Source of the DNA: Halomonas sp. THAF5a
GTDB lineage: Bacteria > Pseudomonadota > Gammaproteobacteria > Pseudomonadales > Halomonadaceae
Length of the DNA: 64,000 bases
Reading direction: 5' to 3'
NCBI RefSeq assembly: GCF_009363755.1
Contig: NZ_CP045417.1
Location: forward strand, 3,286,001-3,350,000
In this document: in pieces, positions 23,290 to 32,266 of the stretch
How positions within the stretch are numbered: position 1 is the first letter of the stretch
Layout of the letters: each line of letters starts with the position of its first letter
Translations under genes and position numbers: made by a program
The notes under the pieces: generated by a model
Told to the model about the DNA's origin: nothing
What the model saw: only the letters and a program-made list of their open reading frames with translations
Database searches by the model: none

Positions 23290-23392
23290 CCGCACGATGA
23301 CCCGACTCGGCCAGGGGGCTGGAACGCACGGAAAGGCCGGCAGATGGTGAAGCGCGGCGTGACGACCATGACTCTGACACAGGGGGCCGGCG

Positions 23393-23878
23393 TCAGGGCT
23401 CGTCCAGGGCCCTCTCCAGCGCCGCGCGCAGCGCCACCTCGCCGTCGCGCGGGGAGAAGCGCCGGATCACCCGGCCGTCGCGTCCGACCAGGAACTTGGT
23501 GAAGTTCCACTTGATCATCCCGGTGCCGAGCACCCCCGGCGCCTGGCGCTTGAGCTCGACGAACAGCGGATGGGCGCCGTTGCCGTTGACCCGCACCTTC
23601 TCCATCAGCGGGAAGGAGACGCCGAACTCCTGCTCGGCGAAGCGGCTGAAATCCAGCGCCGACTCCGGCGACTGACGGGCGAACTGGTTGCAGGGGAACG
23701 CCAGCACGGTGAAGCCGCGATCGCGATAGCGCACATAGAGATGCTCGAGGTCGCGCAGCTGCGAGGTGAAGCCGCACTGGCTGGCCACGTTGACGATCAG
23801 CAGCACCTGGCCCCGCAGGGCGCGGAGGTTGAAGGGCTGGCCGCCCTGGGTGCGACAGTCGTGATCGTGAAGGGTCAT
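23393..23878 (-). CDS. Glutathione peroxidase family protein
   Basis: 161-residue thiol peroxidase of the GPx fold. The peroxidatic Cys is in NVASQCGFT, the resolving-Cys helix motif is LAFPCNQF, and the Trp of the catalytic tetrad is in [10 protein letters not shown]. The Cys in FPCNQ suggests the thioredoxin-dependent type rather than a true glutathione enzyme. The start is ATG 23878. It follows the same strand as the transglutaminase operon but is separated from it by 64 bp, so it is probably not its leader. Confidence 0.93.
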   Translation of the reverse strand: MTLHDHDCRTQGGQPFNLRALRGQVLLIVNVASQCGFTSQLRDLEHLYVRYRDRGFTVLAFPCNQFARQSPESALDFSRFAEQEFGVSFPLMEKVRVNGNGAHPLFVELKRQAPGVLGTGMIKWNFTKFLVGRDGRVIRRFSPRDGEVALRAALERALDEP

Positions 23879-23942
23879 CAATCGGGCTCGCTCGTTGAGC
23901 CTCCTACGATGCCACGCCGGTTTCCCGGGCGCCAGTCCCGCC

Positions 23943-26054
23943 CTATCCGCCGCGTCGCGGCCTCGGCAGGCGGCGGCGCACCTCGGCCGCCCGCCGCGAC
24001 AGCCGGCGCCGGCGCGCGGCCCGCTCCGGCGCCTCGAGCGGGGCGTAGGCGAGTCGCTCGAGGTCGTGGGCGCAGTCGTTGAGGGCGCGGCCCGCCGGGC
24101 CGGCCTCGAGGGCGATGCGCCGCAGGTGGGCGGCGGGCGACTCCCCGGGCATCGCCGCCCATCCGCGACGGGCCAGCCAGGCCTGCAGGGCGCCGACCAG
24201 GCGTCGCTCGTCCCGCCGACGCCGCCAGCGCACCACGCCCAGGCGCACCAGCAGCGCGGCGCCCGCCGCCAGCAGCAGCAGCGCCGCCAGCCCCAGGGTC
24301 GTGGCCAGCACGCCGCGCCCCGGCAGCCAGGTCTCCAGCCGGGCCCAGAGCGCCCGCCAGCCCTCCGTCAGCTGCGCCAGCAGCGAACGTCGCGACTCGC
24401 GCTGATAGCCGATCACGCCGCGCTGCCAGCGATATTCCAGCCGCTCCCAGCCCAGGCGCAGGCGGTTCGCCCAGCCCACGTCACGCAGGCGCAGCGCCGA
24501 GAACCGGGCGTCGGCCAGGAAGGCCTCGCCCCCCGCCTCGACCGCCTGGGTGCCCCGGTCGATACGCTCCGGCGCGATCACCGCCGTGGGGTCCAGGCGC
24601 TGCCAGCCCCCCTCGCGCCAGACCTCCACCCAGGCATGGGCGTCGTAGTCGCGCACCGTGTAGTGGCCATCGGGGTGGCGCTCGCCGCCCAGGAAGCCCG
24701 CCACCACCCGTGCCGGAATGCCCGCCATGCGCGCCATCACGGCGGCCGCCGAGGCGTAGTGGCTGCAGTAGCCGGCCCGGGTGTCGAACAGGAAGTCGTC
24801 GACGCGATCGCTGCCGCCGAGCCGCGGCGGCGAGAGCGTATAGCGATAGGGCGCTTCGCCGAAGCGCGCCATCATCGCCCGGAGGTAGGCGTCCGGGTCG
24901 CCGCCGCTGTCGCGCCAGAGCCGCTCGACCAGCGCCCGGGTGCGGGGGTTGGCCTCCACCGGCAGCAGGCGGTGCCAGCGCGACCCGGCGGGATCGGGAT
25001 GGGCCGGCGCCGCACCGCTGCTCTCGAGCCTGAGCAGCGCGCGGGAGCTCAGGGCGGCGAGTCCCTCCAGGGTGCCGTCGCCCAGGTAGCGCTGGGGCTG
25101 GCCGCTGGCGAGCGGCGCGCCCAGGGAGGGGCGCCAGGGGCGGCTATCGGGCTCCAGCAGCAGCTCCGCGCGAAAGCGCGTCCCGCCTGGCGCCTGCCAG
25201 GGCGTGCGCGTACCGACGCCGGCGAAGGCCTCGACGGGGCGCTCCAGGGTCGCGGCGAGCTGCTCGGGCGAGGCCCGCGACCAGCGGACGCCGTCGAAGT
25301 GCGACAGGGTATAGACCCGCCAGTAGCGCTCCCCCGGGGCGGGCTCGGGCCCCTCGAAGCGGGCGCGAAAGGCGCGGTCGGCGCTGCGCGAGAGCTCGGC
25401 GATGTCGCCCGGGGCGATCGTGTCGGAGAGCCCGGTGGCGGCGCGGTCCAGCTGCGGCATGCTCCACAGCGGCCCCAGGCGCGGGAAGGCGACGAACAGC
25501 AGTGCCATCAGCGGCGCTGAGAGCGCCAGCAGCCAGGCCGCCTCCCGCCATGCCTGGCGAGGGTCGCGCCCCCCGGCGAGCCGTACCAGCGACTGCAGCA
25601 GCCAGGCGAGCGCCAGCAGCGCCCCGATGGCCATCGGCACGCCCTGGTCATGAAGGAAGGCCACGACCGTGGCGATCAGGCCGATCATCACCACCACCCG
25701 GGCGTCGCGACGGTCCTCGGTCTCGAGCAGCTTGAGCAGATAGACGCCGAGCAGCAGGCCGATCAGGCCATCCATGCTGCCGAGGGTGCCGTACTCCCAG
25801 CGCAGCGCCAGCACCAGGCCCCCCACGGCGGCGATCCGCGTCACCACGCCGACCCGGGGCAGGCCGCGACGCCACTGCCACCCGCGAAAGCCGGCCACCG
25901 CCAGGGCCAGCGCCGCCAGCCAGGCGGGCATCCAGGCCAGATGCAGCGCCAGCACCAGGCACTGGCCGAGGAAGAGCTCGCGCAGCAGCGCGGGCTCCAG
26001 GCGCCGCGACGAGCGCCCCCCGGGTGGGCCCGCCGCCGGGCGAGCCGACCTCAC
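23943..26054 (-). CDS. TgpA-type membrane transglutaminase-like protein (DUF3488)
   Basis: 703 residues. About six membrane helices occupy the first ~180 residues. A periplasmic domain follows with the transglutaminase-like triad: Cys in DTRAGYCSHYAS, His in YDAHAWVEVW, Asp in WQRLDPTAV. One more helix (TLGLAALLLLAAGAALLV) and a cytosolic Arg-rich tail (DUF4129 position) complete it. This is the TgpA architecture of Pseudomonas. The GTG start overlaps the DUF58 stop (GTGA). It is the third gene of MoxR-DUF58-TgpA, a widespread cluster thought to act on envelope proteins. Confidence 0.9.
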   Translation of the reverse strand: MRSARPAAGPPGGRSSRRLEPALLRELFLGQCLVLALHLAWMPAWLAALALAVAGFRGWQWRRGLPRVGVVTRIAAVGGLVLALRWEYGTLGSMDGLIGLLLGVYLLKLLETEDRRDARVVVMIGLIATVVAFLHDQGVPMAIGALLALAWLLQSLVRLAGGRDPRQAWREAAWLLALSAPLMALLFVAFPRLGPLWSMPQLDRAATGLSDTIAPGDIAELSRSADRAFRARFEGPEPAPGERYWRVYTLSHFDGVRWSRASPEQLAATLERPVEAFAGVGTRTPWQAPGGTRFRAELLLEPDSRPWRPSLGAPLASGQPQRYLGDGTLEGLAALSSRALLRLESSGAAPAHPDPAGSRWHRLLPVEANPRTRALVERLWRDSGGDPDAYLRAMMARFGEAPYRYTLSPPRLGGSDRVDDFLFDTRAGYCSHYASAAAVMARMAGIPARVVAGFLGGERHPDGHYTVRDYDAHAWVEVWREGGWQRLDPTAVIAPERIDRGTQAVEAGGEAFLADARFSALRLRDVGWANRLRLGWERLEYRWQRGVIGYQRESRRSLLAQLTEGWRALWARLETWLPGRGVLATTLGLAALLLLAAGAALLVRLGVVRWRRRRDERRLVGALQAWLARRGWAAMPGESPAAHLRRIALEAGPAGRALNDCAHDLERLAYAPLEAPERAARRRRLSRRAAEVRRRLPRPRRGG

Positions 26055-26998
26055 CCGGCGCCCTCCCCGGTCGGCGGCGCGAAACGGGCCAGCGCATCCA
26101 GCGCCCGACGGCGCTGGCCGTCGCCCTCCCCCTGGGCCAGGGTCAGGCCCGGCAGCCGCAGGCCGAAGCGCTCCCCGGCACGGTGGAGGGTGAGCACCCG
26201 GGCACAGAGCAGCGACAGGCGTCGCTCCGGGGTACCGTGGCAGGCGTCGTAGTCGAGCCAGCATTCGCGGCGGGGCGGCGCGCTGAACTGCTTGGTGGCG
26301 AGCACCCCGCTGCGGCTCCACTGCTTCCAGGCCACCTGGCCGGGACTGTCGCCGGGCTGGAAGCGGCGCAGCCCGGCGAAGTCGCCGGCCGCCTCGTCGG
26401 CGTCCCGACGGCGCCCCGACGGCGCCTCCTCCTCCAGCGGGCGTGGCCAGACCAGCAGCTCGGCGTCATGGCTCACCCAGGCCACCACGCGCACCAGCCC
26501 CAGCGGCCAGCGCGTCTCGAGACGAAGCCAGGGCAGGGCGAAAGGGCCGCGAGTGGGCGTCGGAAGGGAAAGCTCGGCCTCCCCGACGCCGTCGGCGACC
26601 TCCAGCCAGGCCTCGGCGCCATCGACGCGCAGTTCGAGGGCCGTGCGCGGGCGGCGGGCCCGCACCACCACGCGAAGGCGCGCCTCGCCGCCGGCGAAAA
26701 CGTCCCGGGGCAGGTGCAGCGCGGGCGTGACCCCGAGCAGGTTGAACCAACCGCGCAGCAGCGCCACCACGGCGATGGCGAACAGCCAGAAGGCCAGGGC
26801 ATAGGCCAGGTTGTTCTGATAGTTGATGCCGAACAGCAGCAGCACGACCACCAGGGTCGCCCAGCCCAGGCCGAAGCGCGTCGGGATCAGGAACAGCCGC
26901 CGCTGGGGCAGCGGCGCGTCGACCGGGGTGGCCAGGCGTCCCCGCCACCAGCGGCGCAGCCGCTCGCGGCGGACGTCACGGGCCGTCCCCTCGGCCAT
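26051..26998 (-). CDS. DUF58 domain protein
   Basis: 315 residues from ATG 26998, with two membrane helices near the start (FLIPTRFGLGWATLVVVLLL and a second ending AVVALLRGWFNLLG) and a C-terminal DUF58 segment (FAGLRRFQPGDSPGQVAWKQWSR, abridged). The basic patch RRFQPGD...W--WAR is the family hallmark. A GTG at 27005 overlapping the MoxR stop is a possible alternative start. Encoded between a MoxR ATPase and the transglutaminase, with which it usually functions. Confidence 0.88.
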   Translation of the reverse strand: MAEGTARDVRRERLRRWWRGRLATPVDAPLPQRRLFLIPTRFGLGWATLVVVLLLFGINYQNNLAYALAFWLFAIAVVALLRGWFNLLGVTPALHLPRDVFAGGEARLRVVVRARRPRTALELRVDGAEAWLEVADGVGEAELSLPTPTRGPFALPWLRLETRWPLGLVRVVAWVSHDAELLVWPRPLEEEAPSGRRRDADEAAGDFAGLRRFQPGDSPGQVAWKQWSRSGVLATKQFSAPPRRECWLDYDACHGTPERRLSLLCARVLTLHRAGERFGLRLPGLTLAQGEGDGQRRRALDALARFAPPTGEGAG

Positions 26999-27003
26999 CG
27001 CGC

Positions 27004-27930
27004 TCACCCCATCACCGACACGCGGGTCAGCAGGTGTCGCGCCAGGGCCTCGCCCTCCTCCCGCGGCCCGTTGCTGAGCCGGTGGCCCGTCACCGGCACC
27101 CATACCGCCTGGACGTCCTCGGGCAGCACATGGTCGCGCCCCTCGAGCAGCGCCCAGCCCCGCGCCGCCTGGAGAAGCGCCAGCACCCCGCGGGTGGAGA
27201 GCCCCCAGGTGGACTCGGGCCGCTCGCGGCTGGCCGCGGCCAGCGCCTGCACATAGTCGAGCAGCGCCTCGGCCACGTGGATGTCGTCCAGGCGCGCCTG
27301 CCAGGCGCGCAGCCGCTCGGCGTCGAGGAGCGCCGGCAGCGCGGCGAGCCGTCCCCGCCCGGCCTGGCCGCGCAGGATCTCGCGCTCGGCCCGGGGATCC
27401 GGATAGCCCAGCGAGAGGCGCATCAGGAAGCGGTCGAGCTGCGACTCCGGCAGGGCGAAGGTGCCGGCCTGCTCCTGGGGGTTCTGGGTCGCGATGACGA
27501 AGAAGGGATCCGGCAGCGCCCGGGTCTCGCCCTCCACGCTCACCCGCCCCTCCTCCATCGCCTCGAGCAGCGCGCTCTGGGCCTTGGGCGTGGCACGGTT
27601 GACCTCGTCGGCGAGCACCAGGCCATGGAAGATCGGCCCCGGGTGGAAGCGAAAGCGCCCCTCCCGGGGATCGAAGACCGAGACGCCGAGCACGTCGGCG
27701 GGCAGCAGGTCGCTGGTGAACTGCAGGCGCTGCATGTCGAGCCCGACGACCCGTGCCAGGGCCTGGGCCAGGGTGGTCTTGCCCTGGCCCGGCAGGTCCT
27801 CGATCAGCAGGTGGCCGCGAGCCAGCAGGCAGCAGAGGGCCAGGCGTACCTCCCGGGGCTTGCCGAGCACCACCCCCTCGAGGGTGGCGAGCAGGGCGTC
27901 CAGATCATCGAGCTGCGCGGGGCGGTTCAT
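27004..27930 (-). CDS. MoxR-family AAA+ ATPase
   Basis: 308 residues. Walker A is DLPGQGKTT (about 45-53), Walker B LVLADEVNRATPKAQSALLE, sensor FFVIATQNPQEQAGTFALPESQ, all MoxR signatures; a C-terminal lid domain follows. MoxR proteins act as chaperones for VWA/DUF58 partners, here encoded directly downstream. The ATG overlaps the upstream Nudix stop as ATGA, so the Nudix gene heads the same transcript. Confidence 0.92.
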   Translation of the reverse strand: MNRPAQLDDLDALLATLEGVVLGKPREVRLALCCLLARGHLLIEDLPGQGKTTLAQALARVVGLDMQRLQFTSDLLPADVLGVSVFDPREGRFRFHPGPIFHGLVLADEVNRATPKAQSALLEAMEEGRVSVEGETRALPDPFFVIATQNPQEQAGTFALPESQLDRFLMRLSLGYPDPRAEREILRGQAGRGRLAALPALLDAERLRAWQARLDDIHVAEALLDYVQALAAASRERPESTWGLSTRGVLALLQAARGWALLEGRDHVLPEDVQAVWVPVTGHRLSNGPREEGEALARHLLTRVSVMG

Positions 27931-28487
27931 GACCCGGCCTCGAGCGGGGCGCCGAGCTCGCCGGCGGCCCGCAGCGCCTCGACCGCCTGGCGGGTGTCCG
28001 GGGTGATGTCCTCCAGGGCCAGGGCATCGTCGGGCGCCAGCCAGAAGGCGTCGGCCACCTCGTCGGCCTGCAGGGTCAGCGGCCCGTCATGCTCGACCAG
28101 GAAGACGCTGCCGAAGATGTGGTTGCCGCGCTCGGCGTGCACGAACTCCAGGGCGTGGCGCAGCGGCACCCCGCGGATGCCGAGCTCCTCGGCAAGCTCA
28201 CGGCGCGCCGCCACGTGCACCGCCTCGCCGGCCCCGACCACGCCTCCAGCGGCCAGGTCCAGCCCGCCGGGAAAGACTTCCTTGGTCAGGGTGCGCCGCT
28301 GCACGCAGAGCTCGCCGCGGGCATTGCGCACCACGATGTAGGTGGCGCGGTGCCAGAAGCGAAAACGTCGCATGGCGGCCCGGGGGGCGCTCCCGCAGGG
28401 GCGGTTGCGGGGATCCACCAGCTGGATCTGCTCGTCGGCGATGATGGGCTCGGGCGGCGCATCGGCCGGGGAAGGCTGGGCGGTCAT
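27927..28487 (-). CDS. Nudix hydrolase (YfcD-like)
   Basis: 186 residues with a complete Nudix box (G-x5-E-x7-R-E-L-A-E-E-L-G-I within GGVVGAGEAV...RRELAEELGI) and the YfcD features HRATYIVV and QRRT-TKEVFPGGLDLAAGG just before it. Such proteins hydrolyse nucleoside diphosphate derivatives or, in IPP-isomerase-like members, related pyrophosphates; the substrate is not known. I chose ATG 28487, preceded by GGAG at 6 bases. Confidence 0.9.
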   Translation of the reverse strand: MTAQPSPADAPPEPIIADEQIQLVDPRNRPCGSAPRAAMRRFRFWHRATYIVVRNARGELCVQRRTLTKEVFPGGLDLAAGGVVGAGEAVHVAARRELAEELGIRGVPLRHALEFVHAERGNHIFGSVFLVEHDGPLTLQADEVADAFWLAPDDALALEDITPDTRQAVEALRAAGELGAPLEAGS

Positions 28488-28608
28488 GGGGGACTCCGAT
28501 GAAGTTGCCTTCAGCCTAACCAGTCGCGGCCGAGGCGTCACGCCATGCGTTGACCACCCCGGGGGCGCCGACCATGCTCAGGCAAGGCCCCTCTCGCGGA
28601 GCTCGACC

Positions 28609-30288
28609 ATGCCCGATGCCCCCGCCCGCACCCGCCTCGCGACCCATGTGGTGACCAACCAGCCCGCCCCGCCGGGCGACCGCGACCTGCTCAAGGAGGA
28701 CGCCCCGCTGGGCGAGGCGCTGGCGCGGGAGGCGCCGGCCTGGGTGGGCCAACGCCTCGCGCCCCTGGGCCGCGAGGTCGGCAGCGCCGAGGTCCAGGCA
28801 CTGGGCGAGGACGCCAACCGACACCCGCCGGCGCTGCGCCTGTTCGACCGCCATGGCCGCCGACTCGACGAGGTGCACTACCACCCCGCGTATCACGCCT
28901 TGATGCGCCTCGCCATCGACCATGGCTGGCACGCCGTGGCCTGGCAGGAGGAGGGACGCGGCGGCCACCAGGCCCACGTCGCCGCCCTCTACCTGCTGAC
29001 CCAGGCCGAGCCCGGATTCTGCTGCCCGATCACCATGACCCACGCCACCGTGCCGGCGCTGCGCCAGGCACCCGAGATCGCGGCCCGCTGGGCGCCGGGC
29101 TTGCTCGCCTGGGACTACGATCCCCGCGTACGGCCGGCCAGCGAGAAGCGCGGGCTGACCGTCGGCATGGCGATGACCGAGAAGCAGGGCGGCAGCGACG
29201 TGCGAAGCAATTCCACGCGAGCCGAGGCCCTCGTCACTTCCACGCGAGCCGAAACGAGCCTGGACGGCTGGCGGCTGACCGGCCACAAGTGGTTCTGCAG
29301 CGCCCCGATGTCCGACGCCTTCCTGACGCTGGCCCAGACCGAGGCGGGCCTCTCGTGCTTCCTGGTGCCGCGCTTCACGCCGGACGGCGAGCGCAACGCC
29401 ATCGAACTGCAGCGCCTCAAGGAGAAGTGCGGCAACCGCGCCAACGCCTCGGCGGAGATCGAGTACCGCGGCGCCTGGGCCAAGGCGATCGGCGAGCCCG
29501 GGCGCGGCATCGCCACCATCCTGGCGATGGTCCAGCAGACCCGGCTCGATGCCGCCACGGCCCCAGTGGGCATGATGCGCCAGGCCCTGGTGGAGGCCTG
29601 GCGGCACGTGCGCGAGCGTCACGCCTTCGGCCGCGCCCTGGCCGAGCAGCCGCTGATGCGGGTGCTGCTGGCCGACATGGCCGTGGAGGTGGAGGCAGGC
29701 CTGGCGCTTTCGCTGCGTGCCGCCCGGGCCTTCGACGGCGCGGCCCGCGGCGAGGCGAGCGAGGCCGCCCTGGCCCGGCTGCTGCCGACCCTGGCCAAGT
29801 ACTGGCACAACAAGCGCACCCCCGCCTTCATGGCCGAGGCCATGGAGTGCCTGGGAGGCATCGGCTACGTGGAGGAGGCGCCGCTGGCCCGGCTCTACCG
29901 CGAGGCTCCGGTCAACTCGATCTGGGAGGGCTCGGGCAACGTGATCTGCCTGGACCTGCTGCGGGTGCTGGCGCGCCATCCGGCGTCGCTCGAGGCCGTG
30001 CGCGAGGAGGTGCGCGCGGCACGCGGGCGCCAGGGCGATCTCGATCGCGCCTGGGCCGGCCTGGAGGCGGAGCTCGGCGCGGCGCCGGCGACGCTCGAGC
30101 CCCGCGCCCGCTGGCTGGCCCAGCGCCTCGCCCAGTGCCTGCAGGGGGCGCTGCTGCTGCGCCATGGCCCGCCGGCGGTGGCCGAGACCTTCTGCCGCTC
30201 GCGGCTAGGCGGCGAGGCCGGCCCGGCCTACGGCGTGCTGCCGGGGGACGCCCCGCTGGCGGCGCTGCTGGCGCGGATCGGCGACTGA
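28609..30288 (+). CDS. aidB: AidB-like acyl-CoA dehydrogenase
   Basis: 559 residues, FAD-dependent acyl-CoA dehydrogenase of the AidB subfamily. Matching blocks: THVVTNQPAPP near the start, CPITMTHATVP, GMAMTEKQGGSDVRSNSTRAE, GHKWFCSAPMSDA, EKCGNRANASAEIEY, MAEAMECLGGIGYVEE and APVNSIWEGSGNVICLD. In E. coli AidB is part of the Ada methylation response; isovaleryl-CoA dehydrogenase activity is weak. After SNSTRAE a second STRAE follows, a nine-codon in-frame duplication. Its last 61 bp overlap the convergent EAL gene. Confidence 0.93.
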   Translation: MPDAPARTRLATHVVTNQPAPPGDRDLLKEDAPLGEALAREAPAWVGQRLAPLGREVGSAEVQALGEDANRHPPALRLFDRHGRRLDEVHYHPAYHALMRLAIDHGWHAVAWQEEGRGGHQAHVAALYLLTQAEPGFCCPITMTHATVPALRQAPEIAARWAPGLLAWDYDPRVRPASEKRGLTVGMAMTEKQGGSDVRSNSTRAEALVTSTRAETSLDGWRLTGHKWFCSAPMSDAFLTLAQTEAGLSCFLVPRFTPDGERNAIELQRLKEKCGNRANASAEIEYRGAWAKAIGEPGRGIATILAMVQQTRLDAATAPVGMMRQALVEAWRHVRERHAFGRALAEQPLMRVLLADMAVEVEAGLALSLRAARAFDGAARGEASEAALARLLPTLAKYWHNKRTPAFMAEAMECLGGIGYVEEAPLARLYREAPVNSIWEGSGNVICLDLLRVLARHPASLEAVREEVRAARGRQGDLDRAWAGLEAELGAAPATLEPRARWLAQRLAQCLQGALLLRHGPPAVAETFCRSRLGGEAGPAYGVLPGDAPLAALLARIGD

Positions 30289-31448
30289 GCGCGGGCCAGC
30301 GTCAGGATGTCGCCGGCGGGCATCGGCCGCGCCAGGCCGAAGCCCTGGGCGTGGGTACAGCCGAAGCGCTCCAGGAGCGGCAGGCAGGCGAGGTCCTCGA
30401 TCCCCTCGGCCACCACGCGGATGCCCAGCCGGCGCCCGAGCAGCGCCACCGCCTCGACGATGGCGGCGTCCTGGGGATCCTCGAGCAGGCGGCTGACGAA
30501 GCTGCGATCGACCTTGAGCTCGCTGATCGGCAGCAGCTGCAGCCGCGCCAGGGACGAGAAGCCCACCCCGAAGTCGTCCACCGAGACCTCCAGGCCGCTC
30601 AGGTGCAGCCGGGCGGCCACCTCGCCGCCGAGCAGCTCGTCCTCCATGGCCGCGGTCTCGGTGATCTCCAGCACCACCGGTGCGTCGCCGAGGGAGCGGC
30701 GCCCCTCGCTGACCAGCGCCAGCAGCTCCGGGCACGTCAGGTCGTCGGCGGTAACGTTGACCGACAGCGAGAGCGAGAGCCCCGCGCGGCGCCAGTGCTG
30801 GGCATCCTCCAGGGCCAGCTGCAGCACGCGGCGGGTCAGGTGGCGATTCTGGTCGGGGGTCAGCAGCGGCAGGAAGCGGCCCGGCACCAGCAGGCCCGCC
30901 ACGGGGTGGGCCCAGCGCACCAGCGCCTCGACGCCGCTCAGGCGACCGGTGGAGAGATCAAACTGGGGCTGGTAGTGGAGGGTGATCTCCTGGCGGGCGA
31001 AGGCCTGGTTGAGCTCCTCGAGACGACACGGCGGGAGGGCATCGGGCTCGCCGCCCGCGGCCTGGTCCTCGAGGCGCCGGCGCAGCTCACCCAGGCGCAT
31101 CGGCTTGCCCAGCGAGGGCAGCATCGCGAGCCCTAGCGCCTGGCCCAGCCGCTCGGCGATGCGCACGATCTTGCGCTCCACCCCGCTGAGCAGCAGCACC
31201 CGGCCGCGGTAGCCGCTCTCGGCGAGCCGGCGCAGCATGGCGAAGCCGTCGTGCTGGCCGAACTCGAGGGCCATGATGACCAGGTGTGGGCGGCGCGCCA
31301 CGACCTCGCCGATCAGGTGCTGGCCCTGGCGACAGTAGCGAGATTCCATGCCCAGAGCACGCAGCTGCAGGGAGAGCGTGGCGGCGGCATCGGGGTCTTC
31401 CTCGAGCACCACCACCAGCCGCGAGGCCTGCATCGTCAGATCGTTCAT
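30228..31448 (-). CDS. REC-EAL protein with a degenerate receiver domain
   Basis: 406 residues: a receiver-like domain (about 10-125) and an EAL domain (about 140-390). In the receiver the acidic pair before the phosphoacceptor is kept (EED, residues 16-18), as are the Ser near 89 and Lys 115, but the phosphoacceptor Asp is Ala60 (IMALEF), so phosphorylation should not occur. The EAL domain has EAL (174-176), NVTADDL, EITETAAM, DDFGVGFSSL, LKVDRSF and AEGIED, so phosphodiesterase activity is expected. No good ribosome site is seen before ATG 31448; MQASRL at 31433 is an alternative start. Convergent overlap with aidB. Confidence 0.87.
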   Translation of the reverse strand: MNDLTMQASRLVVVLEEDPDAAATLSLQLRALGMESRYCRQGQHLIGEVVARRPHLVIMALEFGQHDGFAMLRRLAESGYRGRVLLLSGVERKIVRIAERLGQALGLAMLPSLGKPMRLGELRRRLEDQAAGGEPDALPPCRLEELNQAFARQEITLHYQPQFDLSTGRLSGVEALVRWAHPVAGLLVPGRFLPLLTPDQNRHLTRRVLQLALEDAQHWRRAGLSLSLSVNVTADDLTCPELLALVSEGRRSLGDAPVVLEITETAAMEDELLGGEVAARLHLSGLEVSVDDFGVGFSSLARLQLLPISELKVDRSFVSRLLEDPQDAAIVEAVALLGRRLGIRVVAEGIEDLACLPLLERFGCTHAQGFGLARPMPAGDILTLARAQSPIRASSAASGASPGSTP

Positions 31449-31620
31449 CCAGGAGGATTTCCGCCAGAAGACTCGTACCCAGCCTATCAGCAAAACGCCT
31501 GACTCAACGGTTCAAGGCGCATCACGCCAATCAACGTTGTGCCTCCACCAAGCGACTGAGCCAGGGGGCTCGATCGATGCAGACGCCACATACGCTCAAG
31601 CGACGCGGCCGATCGGCCCC

Positions 31621-32238
31621 TCAGCCCAGCGGTCCCGCCACCACCCGCAGCGCCAGCGCCAGCAGCAGCACCCCGGTGATGCGATTGAGCCAGTGGGCGC
31701 GGGCCTGCAGCCAGGGCAGCACCCGGGAGTGCGACAGGCCCACCGCCACCAGCACGTACCAGCCGGCATCGATGACCATCGCCGTGCCCACCACCAGCGC
31801 CTTGGCCGCGAGGCTCATCCCCGGCGTGACGAACTGGCTGAGCAGCGCGATGAAGAAGAGGATCAGCTTGGGGTTGGCCAGGGCCACCAGCATGCCCTCC
31901 CGAGCGGCCTGGCGGCGGCTGGTGGCGCGGCCCGCGGCCTCCAGGGCGCCTGCCCGGCCGGCGCGCAGCGCCTGGATGCCGAGCCACGCCAGGTAGGCGG
32001 CCCCCGCCCAGGTGATCGCCTGGAACAGCGTCGGCAGGCGCACGATCACCGCGCCCAGCCCCCAGACCGTCAGGAGGGCATAGAGGCCCACGCCCAGGGC
32101 ATGGGCGAGCGCCGCCGTGACGCCCGGCACCCGCCCGCCGCCCAGGGTGTGGCGCAGCACCATGGCGAGGCTCGGGCCGGGCGACATGGCGCCCATGGTG
32201 CAGACCGCCGCCAGGGAGAGCCAGAGGGAAAACGGCAT
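31621..32238 (-). CDS. LysE/RhtB-family amino-acid exporter
   Basis: 205 residues, six predicted membrane helices. MGAMSPGPSLAMVLRHTLGGGR is the family start, and a loop REGMLVALANPKLILFFIALLSQF is the second signature (both abridged in use). Such proteins export amino acids or homoserine lactone-type compounds. I use ATG 32238, preceded by GGAG six bases upstream, rather than the ATG four codons earlier. Rnk is encoded 28 bp upstream on the same strand. Confidence 0.9.
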   Translation of the reverse strand: MPFSLWLSLAAVCTMGAMSPGPSLAMVLRHTLGGGRVPGVTAALAHALGVGLYALLTVWGLGAVIVRLPTLFQAITWAGAAYLAWLGIQALRAGRAGALEAAGRATSRRQAAREGMLVALANPKLILFFIALLSQFVTPGMSLAAKALVVGTAMVIDAGWYVLVAVGLSHSRVLPWLQARAHWLNRITGVLLLALALRVVAGPLG

Positions 32239-32266
32239 GGTGATCTCCATCGTCGAAGGGGCCGTC

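Noticed and set aside
21493..23295. A 600-residue FabV with an N-terminal extension
   Set aside because: The invariant FabV start IIKPKVRGF sits at a GTG with a good ribosome site; the upstream frame is antisense to the DUF7079-like gene.
28516..30165. A 549-codon minus-strand frame opposite aidB
   Set aside because: Shadow of a highly GC-biased gene; composition (Arg/Gln/Gly/His) and lack of motifs show it is not coding.
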